The notes under the pieces are model-generated. The model was not told where the DNA came from, did no database searches, and saw only the letters and a list, made by a program, of their open reading frames with translations. The translations under genes were made by a program, and so were the position numbers. Positions 1 to 10,250 of a stretch of 64,000 nucleotides of DNA are shown in pieces. This stretch comes from Tigriopus japonicus (lineage: Eukaryota > Arthropoda > Copepoda > Harpacticoida > Harpacticidae): the NCBI GenBank assembly GCA_010645155.1, contig CM021314.1, forward strand, positions 80,844 through 144,843, given 5' to 3'. Numbering within the stretch: position 1 is the stretch's first letter; the number at the start of each line of letters is the position of its first letter.

Positions 1-428
1 AAGGTTTAGTCTTCATTCCTAGCAAATTTGGCAAACCTGTTAGGTGGGAAAAATACTTGTACAGGCACCCAAGTAGACCCAAGTTTCGGCAAGTCCAAGG
101 TACTGTACCGGACCGCTTGCCCAAGCTCCTGTTTGCCTCCCATCACTACCGTCAACCAAATCAGAGCGACCAATTTCAGACCTTAAAAAAGGAGTTGGGG
201 AAGGTTTCAGACTTGTGGACTTTTAAACACCGTTGCGACAAACCAATGCAATTTTGGTGCATAACAAGAATACAGCATTTGAAGTTAGAATAAATGGCTC
301 TAGAATGAAACGAAAAAGAAACACCAAAAACTGATGAAACTTGCATAAACAGCAAAAGAAGTTACTACATAGACCGGGTCTCTTAGTACTGTGTACACTG
401 AACGTTTTGAATCGCGAGACTCCTTTAC
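1..428. other. Left edge, no gene recognised
   Basis: AT-rich sequence with only short, low-complexity open frames and no splice-bounded exon that I can recognise. It ends at the target-site duplication of the first hAT-like element. Confidence 0.5.
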
Positions 429-921
429 AAGGGGTGCGAATTTCTGGCAAATAAAACATGCCTTTTAGGCCCCCAAAATGGCAAATTAAATCGTCCAAAT
501 TGACAAATAAAATGGCCAATTAACAAGAAAATGGCAAATAAAATGGCAAATAGACACAAAAATTTACCAAAATATAGCAAAACTGGCCACTAAATTTGGA
601 AAATGAGCATTATGTTTCACCAACAATAAAGTAGAAAGCAAGTATATGAACATTTAAGAAAAAGTATTTTTTTTTATATTCCGTTGAACATTCAATATAT
701 CCTTTAAACAAAACACTTTGGGCAAAATTTCTTTCTTCCAATTTTTGAACAGAAACGACAATTTTTGCATTGATTTGACCAAAAAACGACAAATTTTGTA
801 TTTATTTGCCCAAAAATGGCAAATAAAATGAAAAATGGCAAATATACTTTAAAAGCTAACAAATGGCAAATAAACATGTTTTTGGGCATAAAATCTTATT
901 TGCCTGAAATCTGCACCCCTA
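429..921 (+). mobile_element. hAT-like MITE, family A, copy 1
   Basis: About 490 bp bounded by imperfect terminal inverted repeats. The left end reads AGGGGTGCGAATTTCTGGCA and the right end is the reverse complement of TAGGGGTGCAGATTTCAGGC. The interior is packed with short copies of AAATGGCAAATAAA in both orientations, as expected of subterminal transposase-binding repeats. The flanking 8-mers are tcctttac and tccattaa (6 of 8 identical), so this is an old insertion. It has no transposase. Two further full copies occur at 31807-32280 and 60133-60625. Confidence 0.85.
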
Positions 922-1454
922 TCCATTAATAAATCCCCAACCGATCAGTTGGAAAGGCCAAAACCTGTATTAATCCGAATAAGACATATACGTAAGTACA
1001 TTCATTATTAGTCGAAACATGGAAATATTAGATGCACGCACCCTGTTCCATCTCTATCTTGGACCACTCCGGAGTGGGCACCGACGATTGATCAAGTCCC
1101 TTTCTCTTAGTTGTTGGTCCGATTTACTTGAATCAGGGTGACTGAAGTCGGAAGTTGTGAAAGACGCGACCTGGATATATCATTGAGTCCCCTTTTTTGC
1201 TTGTCCCTCCAAGCCTTTGCTCTGAGAACGGGTGTGAGGTCGGTGAGGGAGATAAACTCTGTAACGAGCAGATCTTGTGTCAGGTCTGATTCCTGCATTG
1301 ATCCTTTCAAGCAAAGGCTCAAGTTCGTGTGGTAGCATCACTCGTTGTGGGTCAAAATGGGTCCTTTTGGAAACAGGGACACCCTCCTGGTTCTGTGAGT
1401 TTTGTTTTGGAATTGTTGCTAAAGGAGTTTTATGTGAATGGACCAGTGTGGAAA
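922..1454. other. Inter-element sequence, nothing recognised
   Basis: Overlapping short open frames on both strands around 1107-1480 look like chance. No conserved domain, splice pair or repeat family seen here. Confidence 0.4.
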
Positions 1455-1526
1455 AATGGCAAATAAACTTTAAAAGCTAACAAATGGCAAATAAACATGT
1501 TTTTGGGCATAAAATCTTATTTGCCT
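1455..1526 (+). mobile_element. Family A terminal fragment
   Basis: This 72-bp stretch is almost identical to 832-904, the right end of family A copy 1, but it stops in TTATTTGCCT, without the outermost 15 bases of the terminal repeat. The foldback element B starts immediately after it. Confidence 0.8.
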
Positions 1527-3659
1527 TAGAGCTCTATATTAGAAAGAGTACAATCATATCCAACGCCATCTAGTTCATTCTGCTCGCAACTGCTCGCCGT
1601 TCCCAAAAGGATGCACGAGTACCCTCTAAGCTGAACAAATTTTCCAAAATATGAGACCAAGATAGCAATTTTTGAGAAACTAAGGGGCCTAGAACCCTTA
1701 TGAAGGGGTCCAAAATGAACTGTTAGTGTGTTTCAAATGAGTTAAGATTGCATTATTTGTAAAATTAGGTTTAAAACTTTAAAAGACATTAAGAGAATGA
1801 AAATCTATCCCCTTGGACATATTGATGCAAGTGGTGATGGCAACAATGTGATTGGTAATGAAATTGCAGGGCTACTGAATTCTCTTCCCTCTTGTGCTTG
1901 GCTGTCATGGTCATTGCTGAGAAAGAGCACAGGGAATTTTCTTCCTCTCTTGACTTCACCCCTGACTGCAATTTAAACTTGCCCACCTACCCATTGATAT
2001 GCAAGATCACAGGAGTAGCTGGTGGTGGCCAGCAGGGGAGTCCAGTCAAATGCTTGCTAGCTTCAGATGGCTTGCCCAACTTGCCCACTGGCACTTGTTA
2101 AGAAGGGAACTGATAGGATTGCTGGGCCGGGCCAGCTTTCTCTCTCTCTCTCGCTCTCTCTCTCGCTCGCTCTCTCTCTCGCTCGCTCTCTCTCGCTCGC
2201 TCTCTCTCGCTCGCTCTCTCTCGCTCGCTCTCTCTCTCCACACTGAGCCCAGTCATGGATATACTTACAGAAGAGGATGCGAAGACAGCTGTTTGTTGTT
2301 GTTTTTGAGAGCCCAATGAGGCCCTCTGGAGTGAATGATAGGGAAGTGTTATGGACTCAATATTCAATATTTTGTACTAAATCAGTGAACAAATTGTCTA
2401 GACATGATTCTAGTTTGTGTTTCTGTCTCTTAGAGATAATTAAATGCAACCCACTCTTGGGTAAATCACGTTCACCACTCACTATCAACCCTATTCAACT
2501 TATCCTGAAATACCAATGGTTTCAGATTATAAGTACCAAACAACACCATCAAAGCGAAGAATACAGTGCTCCATGAGAGTGATCTGTTATTCACTGCATT
2601 CTGCATGAATAATCAGTGTGAGGGAATCATCAACAACTCAACTATTAGTTGACAAAAAAATTGTTTAATCTCGTGCTTCCTCTCGGTTTGGCTGATCAAA
2701 ATGTTGATATTTGGCATCTTATGGATTTCAAGGATTTCAGACGATAAAATGCTGACTAAAAATGATGTTTTTATGGGGAAGAGTGTGGATACTGTGGCTG
2801 TGAGTTTCATTGTTAATAGCATGGCCACAGTTTTCTAAAAAGAAGCCCAATCTTCATAAAACTTGATCAAAGTATAACTGAACTCGTTGTCTGAAGTTGG
2901 TATTATTATATTTAAGTTACATATGCATTTATTCGAGATCCATTCTCCATTTTGTGCGAGATATTGGTCTGAAGGAGCTCAGTTTTGACTAATTCCCGAG
3001 AACAGAAAGCAGCATTATGAAAATGAATGGTAGGAAAAGGAGCGCTATCTAATGCTGCAACAATATTCTGAAGCGATGTTTGCTATCAAACACCTATTTC
3101 TATCGTTTTTTGGCAATTTCGTTCAAATTCACTGCAGAGCCGCACCGTTTTAAGGGCCTCATTGGGCTACGCGTCAGCTGAAGTTCGCGTCCTGTGGTGA
3201 GAGGTTCCTGGCCCAGTGAACAAACAAGGAGGACTTGACTCAAAATTTCAGGGTTGATAGGTGAAGAAAGGAAAACTCAACATTCTCCTCTCTATCAATA
3301 TTCTATCTGAAACATTTTTATGGTAGGAGCCCTGATTACGAACGTTTTCTCTGAAAAGCATTGATCAGAGTGAGGGGTGAGATATTCATTTTTCTCTTGG
3401 TCTTTTAGGTTTTAAACTTAATTTTACAAGTAATTCAGCTTTGAATCATTTGAAACACACTAATAGGTCATTTTGGACCCCTTCATTAAGGTTCTAGGCC
3501 CTTTACTTTCTCAAAAGTTGTCACCTTGTTCTCATATTTTGGAAAAGTTGTTCAGCTTAGAGGGTACTTTTGCATTGTTTTGGGAACGGCGAGCAGTTGC
3601 GAGCCAAATCAACTAGATGGCGTTTGATATGATTGTACTCTTTCTAATATAGAGCTCTA
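1527..3659. mobile_element. Foldback element B (long terminal inverted repeats)
   Basis: A 2.1-kb element whose two ends are long inverted repeats. The left arm is about 1527-1812 and the right arm about 3375-3659; by eye the arms are close to 90% identical. Ends read TAGAGCTCTATATTAGAAAG. The terminal 25 bp resemble elements C (50888-51351) and D (40823-42968), and B and C share an inner block GCTCGCCGTTCCCA. No clear target-site duplication was found (left flank atttgcct, right flank ggttgaac). The interior holds a CT microsatellite and no transposase, so the element is non-autonomous. Confidence 0.85.
2138..2238. repeat. (CT)n/(CTCG)n microsatellite
   Basis: About 100 bp of TCTCTCTC interrupted by regular CGCTCG units, inside the spacer of foldback B. 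It creates Ser/Leu-rich and Glu/Arg-rich open frames on the two strands that are not genes. Confidence 0.95.
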
Positions 3660-3891
3660 GGTTGAACTAAATGTCTAGCCTATTTTTTGCATACTTCGGA
3701 AAGTGAAACTGCCGCTAGAGGCGCGGCAATCGCGCGACTCGTTCTAGCACCATCTAGCGATAAAAATTCAAACTATTTGTACTTTACAAGGAGAGGAAGG
3801 GTCCTTCAGTCGGAGACTAGTTGATGTTAACAGCCGATTCATCCAAAGACGTTTCGAAAGGTGGGTCACCATTAGTGATGGGTTCCGAGTT

Positions 3892-4025
3892 GGGAGTGTT
3901 GCCACATTTTACTTGGAGATTAGGTATCTTGCTGTTTGAGAAGTTTAGCAGTGGTCAAGCTTTTTGACCCTTAAGGACCAAGATGGCAAAAGTATTGCAA
4001 AATACGAACTCAAATCCATCAGTAG
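3892..4025 (+). repeat. Repeat G, copy 1
   Basis: Sequence around ATTTTACTTGGAGATTAGGT followed by a block ending in GCTTTTTGACCC recurs at 9870-10015. By eye the two copies are roughly 80% similar over about 130 bp. This copy lies inside element E; the class is unknown. Confidence 0.65.
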
Positions 4026-4319
4026 TCACCATGAAGGAACAGATGGATATACTCGTCAAAGCTTAGTCAATCACTAATTTCAGTTTGTAATCTTATGTTT
4101 TCTTTATTCTTGTGAATAGCTCACAAACCTAATGACAGAAGGGAAAAGCTTGATGATTTGATTCAAGTTCACTTTCCTGCTTCCTCTTTGATAACTTGTT
4201 ACTGTTCGTACATTCTTTCCATTCTTTTCCATCACGTTCTATCAGATTCGACTAATTACTTAATTACTGTATAACATAGTCCAGTACCAGGATCACGGTG
4301 ACTTGGGCTTTGAAGAAGC

Positions 4320-5005
4320 TAAAGGCTTTATATACAAAGAATCGCAAAGGTCTGGAATCGAAGGTCTTCTCTGATTAGAGGGTTCCTCGGGACCCAAGTT
4401 CTGATTGGTCAAGCAACCCCTTGCGCCAACGTGACTAGATGCAGCTTGTCTTGGAAGCTTTCAGGCCCAAAAAGTCACAAATTCGTGGCTTCTAAATCAA
4501 GATTAACATATTGAATGTTTTACGCGACTAAAAAAGAGAGGCCCCAACAAATTTATGAAGTTTTAGACATGAGATTGTATGAAAAAGTGGAAAGAGTCAA
4601 CCGCTTTCTTTTTTTGGACACCCTGATGATCTCTACTCCACATGAGATTGGGAGGGCAAGGAGAAGACAGGAGATCTCAGTTGCTGAACAAAGGGTGGCA
4701 CTTTACATGCCATTTCCAAATTTGTGTTTCTGGACTTTGTGTGAGGCAAAGAAAAAAAATGCTACAGAATGTTTAAATTTCTTTATGTAGTATCATTCCA
4801 ATTTGTAACTGCAACATGTATCTATTGGATTGAAAGCCATTAAATTGGAATTTTCCTGGGACAAAAGCTTTCAAGACATGCCGCATCCAGTCACGCTGCC
4901 GCAAGGTGTTGCTTGACCAATCAGAACTTGGGCCCTGAGGAACCCTCTAATCAGAGAAGACCTTCGATTCCAGACCTTTGCGATTCTTTGTATATAAAGC
5001 CTTTA
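4320..5005. mobile_element. Foldback MITE F nested in element E (8-bp target duplication)
   Basis: A 686-bp element with a perfect 8-bp target duplication gaagaagc (4312-4319 and 5006-5013). The ends are inverted repeats starting TAAAGGCTTTATATACAAAG; arms are about 147 bp (4320-4468 and 4858-5005), over 90% identical by eye. The 8-bp duplication fits hAT or P-type transposition. The 91-codon open frame at 4515-4790 lies in the loop and resembles nothing I know. F interrupts E, so it is the younger insertion. Confidence 0.9.
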
Positions 5006-5501
5006 GAAGAAGCAAGTGAAAACCTGAAACAGGAATGGCAACCAGGGAATCATTCGAACCTCCACTTCAAATGAAGTTTAGTCACAAGGTTAAGAATTTA
5101 ACAGACTTTCCTTTATTCTTTATTGCTTTCCTCTATTCTATTATCATTTGTGCAAACATGTAAATTAGACCAGCCGTACAGCTGAATACATGTCTCATTT
5201 GCATACAAATATATTGCGATACAACAACTATCTCATATTCTGAAACATAACAATAACGTACTACACACATCAATTAAATACTCGTCTTTCTAAACCATTC
5301 CCATCTTTCCAGCCCTTTTTCATGGTTGAAATTCAATTTGGGAGTCGAGCGCTAAAGACAAAACTTCGAAACAGGTCCTTTGTGGGAATCTAGGTCGAAC
5401 TTTTCCCGCTAGATGGCGCTGAAACGAGTCGCGCGATTGCCGCGCCTCTAGTGGCTATTTCACTTTCCCGAGTATGCAAAAAATAGGCTAGAAACTAAAT
5501 G

Positions 5502-6220
5502 CTAATTCGTACTGAACTATCCATATCCCTTTTTTGATGTGTTATAGCTTAATGATGCTCCCTCATTCTTTCGTAAGATCGTAGTTATGAAAGTGGAATG
5601 AAAAAAAAAATGCAAATGTTGCCCCAATGGTTAGCTGAATTCATGTCCTGTTTGTTCAGCAAGATATTTCTTATTGGAGTTAATCTGAAAAAGTTAACTA
5701 AACGGGACAAATAGGGCTTTTGGATGATAATTTTACTATTTCGATATTAAACTATATGAAAACAGTTAAATGGTCAAGTCTTTGAGGTTTTTTCTCGACT
5801 TTGATTCTAATGAAGTGGCAATTACGTGCAAAAACCAACAACACTCCTCATCAGATCAGGTGAGAACCACGAGAAATGTCAGTCTTTAATTCTAATGTTT
5901 GCTCAAAAATAGACAAGTTTCAAACTTATTGCAACAAGATGATTGCTAGTGGTTTGTTGCTCTACAATTCCAGTCAAACGGAAATGCTCTCCCATTTAAT
6001 TTTCGTAAATTCCATGGTTTGAATTGCGTGATAGATTAAGTAACGTCTCTAAGATTAAGGCGCGAAGCGCCTAGATTCCCAACCTGGAAGCGTCATCTGA
6101 TGGTTTCTACCGCCATCTAGTGATGTTTATCTTGCCTCTTAGGGCTGGGAGTCTCCCTCAATGGAAGTGTGGCTAAGCCGTCTCTGTTCTCAAGCTCGAT
6201 AATCCAACACTCGCAGCTAT
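5502..6220. other. No gene recognised
   Basis: AT-rich sequence without a supported exon. It holds a CGCCATCTAGTGATG block at 6111-6125, similar to the motif in the foldback arms, which may mark another degraded element. Confidence 0.4.
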
Positions 6221-6493
6221 TTGAAGAGAGACGCGCGCAAAAGAAACAAAAGTCAAGGCAAATGTTTTGCCTGCGGCAGTTCTTCTCACCTAATTATGCA
6301 TTGCAATCGGAAGCATGAACTAACTTGCAACATATTCAAAAAGAAGGGGCATCTTGCAACAGTTTGCCTTTATGGCACCGCCTCATACCAATCCAGACAA
6401 GGCTCTCATAGGGAATCGTGGAATCCAACTCGTTCACTCCCAAACACGATGAAATGTGAGTCACGCTCAGGAAACCAAGAGGAACAACTTTGA
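6221..6493 (+). pseudogene. Retroelement gag fragment with zinc knuckle
   Basis: The open frame contains one intact CCHC zinc knuckle, C-x2-C-x4-H-x4-C (CFACGSSSHLIMHC), followed by a second unit CNIFKKKGHLATVC in which the second cysteine is Phe. Tandem knuckles of this kind occur at the C-terminus of gag in LTR retroelements and bind the RNA genome. No protease or reverse transcriptase follows on this strand, so it is a relic. It is oriented opposite to the BEL/Pao remnant just downstream and is probably from a different element. Confidence 0.6.
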
Positions 6494-6766
6494 TTTTCTG
6501 AGTTTCTCAAAGTCAGGTCTAGATTTAAAGTTTTATACCTAAAAACCTATTAAATAAATTAATTTTTGAAAATCTAGTCAGTACACTTTTAGAGCAGATT
6601 TAGATACCTTTCGAATCGAAATTGCTTGAAAATATGTTGCTCAGCTGCTGAGTTATTTGAGTTTAACCGGTTCATTTTTGGTCCAAAAAAGCAAAAAACA
6701 TTCCGGGTATATGAAAACTCAAATTCCCAAGCAAATGATATAGATGTCTGATGTCACAAGATAAAA

Positions 6767-7640
6767 TCAAAATTCTTCGTTCTTCGTTCTTCTATGTTTT
6801 GTCATAGCAGAGTCAGTAATGAACGTTGTATCACTGCAATTATCGAGAACCACCCTGGCTTTGATCAATCTTCCATTGGTCCCCACCACATCCACGGGTA
6901 AAGGAAATGATGCTTTCGCCCTTTGCTGCCATAGTTGCGACATTTGCCTCCTTTGGCACAATGTATAAGAGCGTATGATGGCTGGACTTTCAATTATCGT
7001 TTTTGCAAAAGATCGAATTTCTACACTGAGCAATACGAAGTCCTGGTTTTAGACAGCTAAAGCATAAGTCAAGAGTTCTTGCCTTACCACGTCGAGTTTC
7101 CACATCCATTTTCTTGAACCGGTCACAATGCTGAATCAAATGGTCTCCACCGTAAATCGGGCACTCAACCTGTTTCCCTGTTTGCGTGGAAAAGGTTGAA
7201 CTGTGAGGTGGGTTGCTCCTCTTTGGTTTCATTCTTTCTTGAGGTGCAGACTTCGGACTTCCTGGGGTGACTCGACGGAAATGTCTCGCTCTTCTTTGCG
7301 CCCAATGACCAAAGTCTTGGAGGCTAGACCTCTGGAACGTCTCGCTCCACTGTTTCCGAGAGCGCGAGCGTGTCTTTTAACTCAGCTATCACCATGCGAG
7401 CTCCACTTTCGTCCTCACCACTCTTCTAAGATCTTCAAGGCCTTTTCATATCCGCTGCTTCTATTACAATGTCGAACGAGCTCCATTTGCTTGTGACTCA
7501 AGCACGATTTCAAATGGGCTAGCTTATCGGCTGAATCCACTGATGTTCCGTGCACCAATGCGTTGAACATGTTCATCAATCAAGGCCAATCCAGAACATG
7601 TCCCTCAAACTTGGGCAGTTTTGATCGTATATTGGGTCTT
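6767..7640 (-). pseudogene. BEL/Pao-type gag-protease remnant
   Basis: Read on the minus strand from 7640 downwards, a gag-like segment (LPKFEGHVLDWP, then HGTSVDSADKLAHLKSCLSH) resembles the DUF1759 region of BEL/Pao gag. It is followed, after stops and frame changes, by a Cys/His knuckle region at 7232-6990 (CPIYGGDHLIQHCDRF and CFSCLKPGLRIAQC). Then comes a retropepsin-like segment at about 7033-6767 with ARVVLDNCSDTTFI, where the catalytic Asp is present in the unusual setting LDNCSD. The order gag, knuckle, protease matches BEL/Pao. Reverse transcriptase and integrase are absent and the frame is broken, so this is a 5' fragment. It lies just downstream (in its own orientation) of an LTR-like region. 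Confidence 0.7.
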
Positions 7641-7829
7641 CGGTAACCCCAACCATCATAAAATCTATCCCAATCTATCTTCACACGTCACTGAACTGGT
7701 CTTGCAAGTTCACCCTTTTGAACGGTTGATCGGTTGAACCTAAATTGTGTTGCACTCTTGGTAATGTAGCAGTACTGATTCGGGATGATCAGTTTGGGAG
7801 CGGTGCTACAATCATCCGATGATCCAATC

Positions 7830-8385
7830 GGATAGAGTACCTTTCAGAGCTTGAATAATAAACGTGGTCGGAGACAGAGTTTTATGGTTAGGGTCTTATC
7901 CTTTATTTGGTCGAAGGTGGTGATGTTGAATACAGGATAAGTCAGCAAGGGGAACTTCTTAGACTGAGATGGATAGCTGGGTACAAAGGTACTATGACTG
8001 TATGTGAACGCCAATAATAGCTCTGAACTCAACTAGCTTCAGTAAGTGAGTAGTTGCTGTAGTACACATGTGGAAGGCTATTTATACTAAATGGATGTGT
8101 ACTACCAGATATTACATATGACATGATCATTGTGTATACCGGTTTATACCAGTACATGTTCATAAGGCGTGGTCATTGCTTACACAAGCACGTATGATAC
8201 CAAAGACAGACAAAGGGCATAGAATGTACTAGAATGTACTACGTGTAGAAATATGTTATTGCGGTGGATTATCAAACGTTTGCATCCTTTGTCTCTTCTG
8301 TTCAGGGCCGTGACTTGTTATGATGCGTCATTGACTGGTGACTTCATACAGGTGAATTGATGGTTCGGCATCAGTTCCACTACAG
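7830..8385 (-). mobile_element. Candidate 5' LTR of the BEL/Pao remnant
   Basis: On the minus strand this begins TGTAGTGGAACTGATGCC, and has a TATA box (TATAAATA, 8086-8079) and a poly(A) signal (AATAAA, 7907-7902) about 175 bp further on. That is the promoter-then-polyadenylation order of a retroviral-type LTR. It sits directly upstream of the gag remnant in the same orientation. The inner boundary is uncertain and no second LTR was found in the window. Confidence 0.45.
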
Positions 8386-8846
8386 TAATACAAAGGTATA
8401 TTCATGTATATTCATCTCCGTAACCCCTAAACCTAGACTCAATTAACACCTTAGCCCTGCTCGCAAACACGCTCCAATGATCGTTCGCCTCGACGAAATT
8501 ATTGTCCGAGGCAAGTGTGAAGCGAAAGGTTGGGGGTAGGTGTCTGAACAGCCGACTAAACGTATTAACTCCATTTTATTTGCAATTTCCATTTGCTTAA
8601 TTTGAGTCTCAAATTACGACTTAATTAGGTTGCCCAAAATGACGTTATAGGTTTTCATAGGCTTTTCAGACCAAATTTAGCCATTTATTTATTGCTCTAC
8701 AGCTTTTACTCTTTGCAAGAGTAAAAGCACTTGAGCAGAGACAGAGGCAATGCAAATTGTATTTGGCAGAGGGAGGAAAGTGGCAGAAAATGCCAGAAAG
8801 AAAAATGGCATGTAAAAAAGGGCAGGCAAAAATGGACCAAAAATAC
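8386..8846. other. No gene recognised
   Basis: No exon or recognisable element. The last part, near 8760-8840, is rich in TGGCA and AAAATGGC words similar in style to family A. Confidence 0.4.
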
Positions 8847-9041
8847 GAGATCGAAAATTGTCGACCTAAAAAAGGAGATCGGAAATTTTTGACCAAAAAC
8901 GAGATCGGAAATTTTTGACCAAAAACGAAATCGGAAATTTTTGACCAAAAACAAGATCGGAAATTTTTGACCAAAAACGAAATCGAAAATTTTTGACCAA
9001 AAACAAGATCGGAAATTTTTGACCTAAAACGAGATCGGATA
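8847..9041 (+). repeat. 26-bp minisatellite
   Basis: About seven head-to-tail units of GAGATCGGAAATTTTTGACC plus AAAAAC, with single-base variants (gag/gaa/aag at the start, one unit with CTAAAAA). It produces repetitive Phe/Trp-rich open frames on the minus strand that are not genes. Its downstream edge coincides with the start of the SINE at 9042. Confidence 0.9.
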
Positions 9042-9235
9042 TTACAAACAGTCGTAGCGTAGGGGTTGAACATTCGCCAACTACCCGCAACAACCCTGGT
9101 TCAAATTCCGGGCTTGTCGAGTTCTAGTGACCTGTGGTATTAAGTTAAATGCAGTAGTCACGGCCCTTGACGGCTTAAATGGGCGAACCTTGGGTCATTA
9201 CCGAGGTTGAGGTAAAAATTAATGCTTGTTCAGTG
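9042..9235 (+). mobile_element. tRNA-derived SINE, copy 1
   Basis: The head carries a tRNA-like internal promoter: a GTAGCGTAGGGGTTG A-box-like segment, and GGTTCAAATTCC as B box about 45 bp later. The body that follows (TGACGGCTTAAATGGGCGAA and GAGGTAAAAATTAATG) is repeated at about 52476-52570 without the head. A tRNA-like head plus a shared tRNA-unrelated body is how SINEs are built. It is not a functional tRNA because the cloverleaf cannot be completed. Confidence 0.7.
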
Positions 9236-9869
9236 GAGCGGCAATATCCCACAGTGCAGACAGCCTCTATCAGATTGCAGCTGCAAAGCTGTATTTCGGC
9301 TTGAAAAAAAAGAGATCGAAAATTTGCGCCCTAAAAAACGAGGCAAAATAATTGCAAACGAGAAAATTTTCGCTCAAAGGTGGCAGATTGTGGCGGTATG
9401 TGATTTCAAAAATGACAGTGAACGCCCGTAAATGGCAGTATTTCAAACAACATTTGGCAATGTCGGCCTGAATCCACATGGTAACGCTGATTCGGAATGT
9501 TTATAGATGAAAAACAACGTGGCTTCCACTCTTCCTTTTCCTTCGTTTTTACCTGTATTTTGTTTTTTTTGACACTTTGGTAAGAAACCTTATTTTAAAT
9601 GACTTTAGGATAAGGAAAAAGTTATTACTGAACCTTACTATTACCTTGAAAACTTAGTTTTAGGTAAAAATTGCCCCAAATAGGCGTTTTAGGTTAAAAC
9701 CTAACTTTTCCGGTAAAACTTAAAATATTCAGCCCTAGTTTTTGACTCTTATTTGTAATAAGGATGGATTTCCAGTTGGGAGTGTTAATGGTAATGCAAA
9801 AAGACAGGTTTTTAAAAACTCTTTGACTAAAGTCCTAAACAATTACCAATATGGCAATGATGGTCTTCC
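9236..9869. other. No gene recognised
   Basis: AT-rich. A segment at 9300-9420 with GAGATCGAAAATTTGCGCCC echoes the minisatellite unit. No exon seen. Confidence 0.4.
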
Positions 9870-10015
9870 ATTAGGTAGTGCTGCCATATTTTACTTGGAG
9901 ATTAGGTCTTGTACCTTTTGATGAGTCTAGCTGTGGTAAGCTTTTTGACCCTAAAGGCCCAAAATGGCAAAACTTTGCCAAAAATCGAACTCGAAACACA
10001 TAATTGTGGTACCAA
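9870..10015 (+). repeat. Repeat G, copy 2
   Basis: Second copy of the segment seen at 3892-4025 (GCCATATTTTACTTGGAGAT, then GCTTTTTGACCC, then ATGGCAAAACTTTGCC). Class unknown. Confidence 0.6.
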
Positions 10016-10250
10016 CGCAAAAAAATTCGGCTAATTAAGAACCCCGACTGGAAACTTTGAGAAATACTTGATAAATTCAGAAGTTTCGAAAGGCTGAATG
10101 AAAGAAAATGTTTAAGGTACCCTCTGAGCATTAGCCAGGTACAAATGGCTTTCTCGCCCTGATCAAAGGTCCCCTATTGATTTCAAGTTCCTAAGTTTTC
10201 TCCAATAACAAACAAGTCACCCTTCATTCTTTCACATCTAATTCCTTATC

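Larger units (their letters stand above)
3674..5492. mobile_element. Foldback element E with 9-bp target duplication
   Basis: An 1819-bp element with a perfect 9-bp direct duplication, aactaaatg, at 3665-3673 and 5493-5501. The outermost 20 bp are a perfect inverted repeat (TCTAGCCTATTTTTTGCATA) and the arms pair over roughly 110 bp (3674-3785 and 5383-5492), including the block GCGCGGCAATCGCGCGACTC. A 9-bp duplication with long inverted repeats is the signature of Mutator-like (MULE) or FB-type elements; I infer that class from the duplication length alone. It encodes no transposase and contains element F. Confidence 0.9.

Noticed and set aside
2046..2367. Ser/Leu- and Arg/Glu-rich frames of 65-106 codons
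   Set aside because: They are translations of the CT microsatellite at 2138-2238 in overlapping frames.
8847..9041. CRISPR array
   Set aside because: Units are contiguous with no unique spacers and the DNA is eukaryotic.
8666..9093. Minus-strand frames with repeated FGQKF words
   Set aside because: Product of the 26-bp minisatellite; all three frames give similar repeats.
9050..9125. A tRNA gene
   Set aside because: B box has an extra base and no acceptor stem can be closed; body sequence repeated elsewhere shows it is a SINE.
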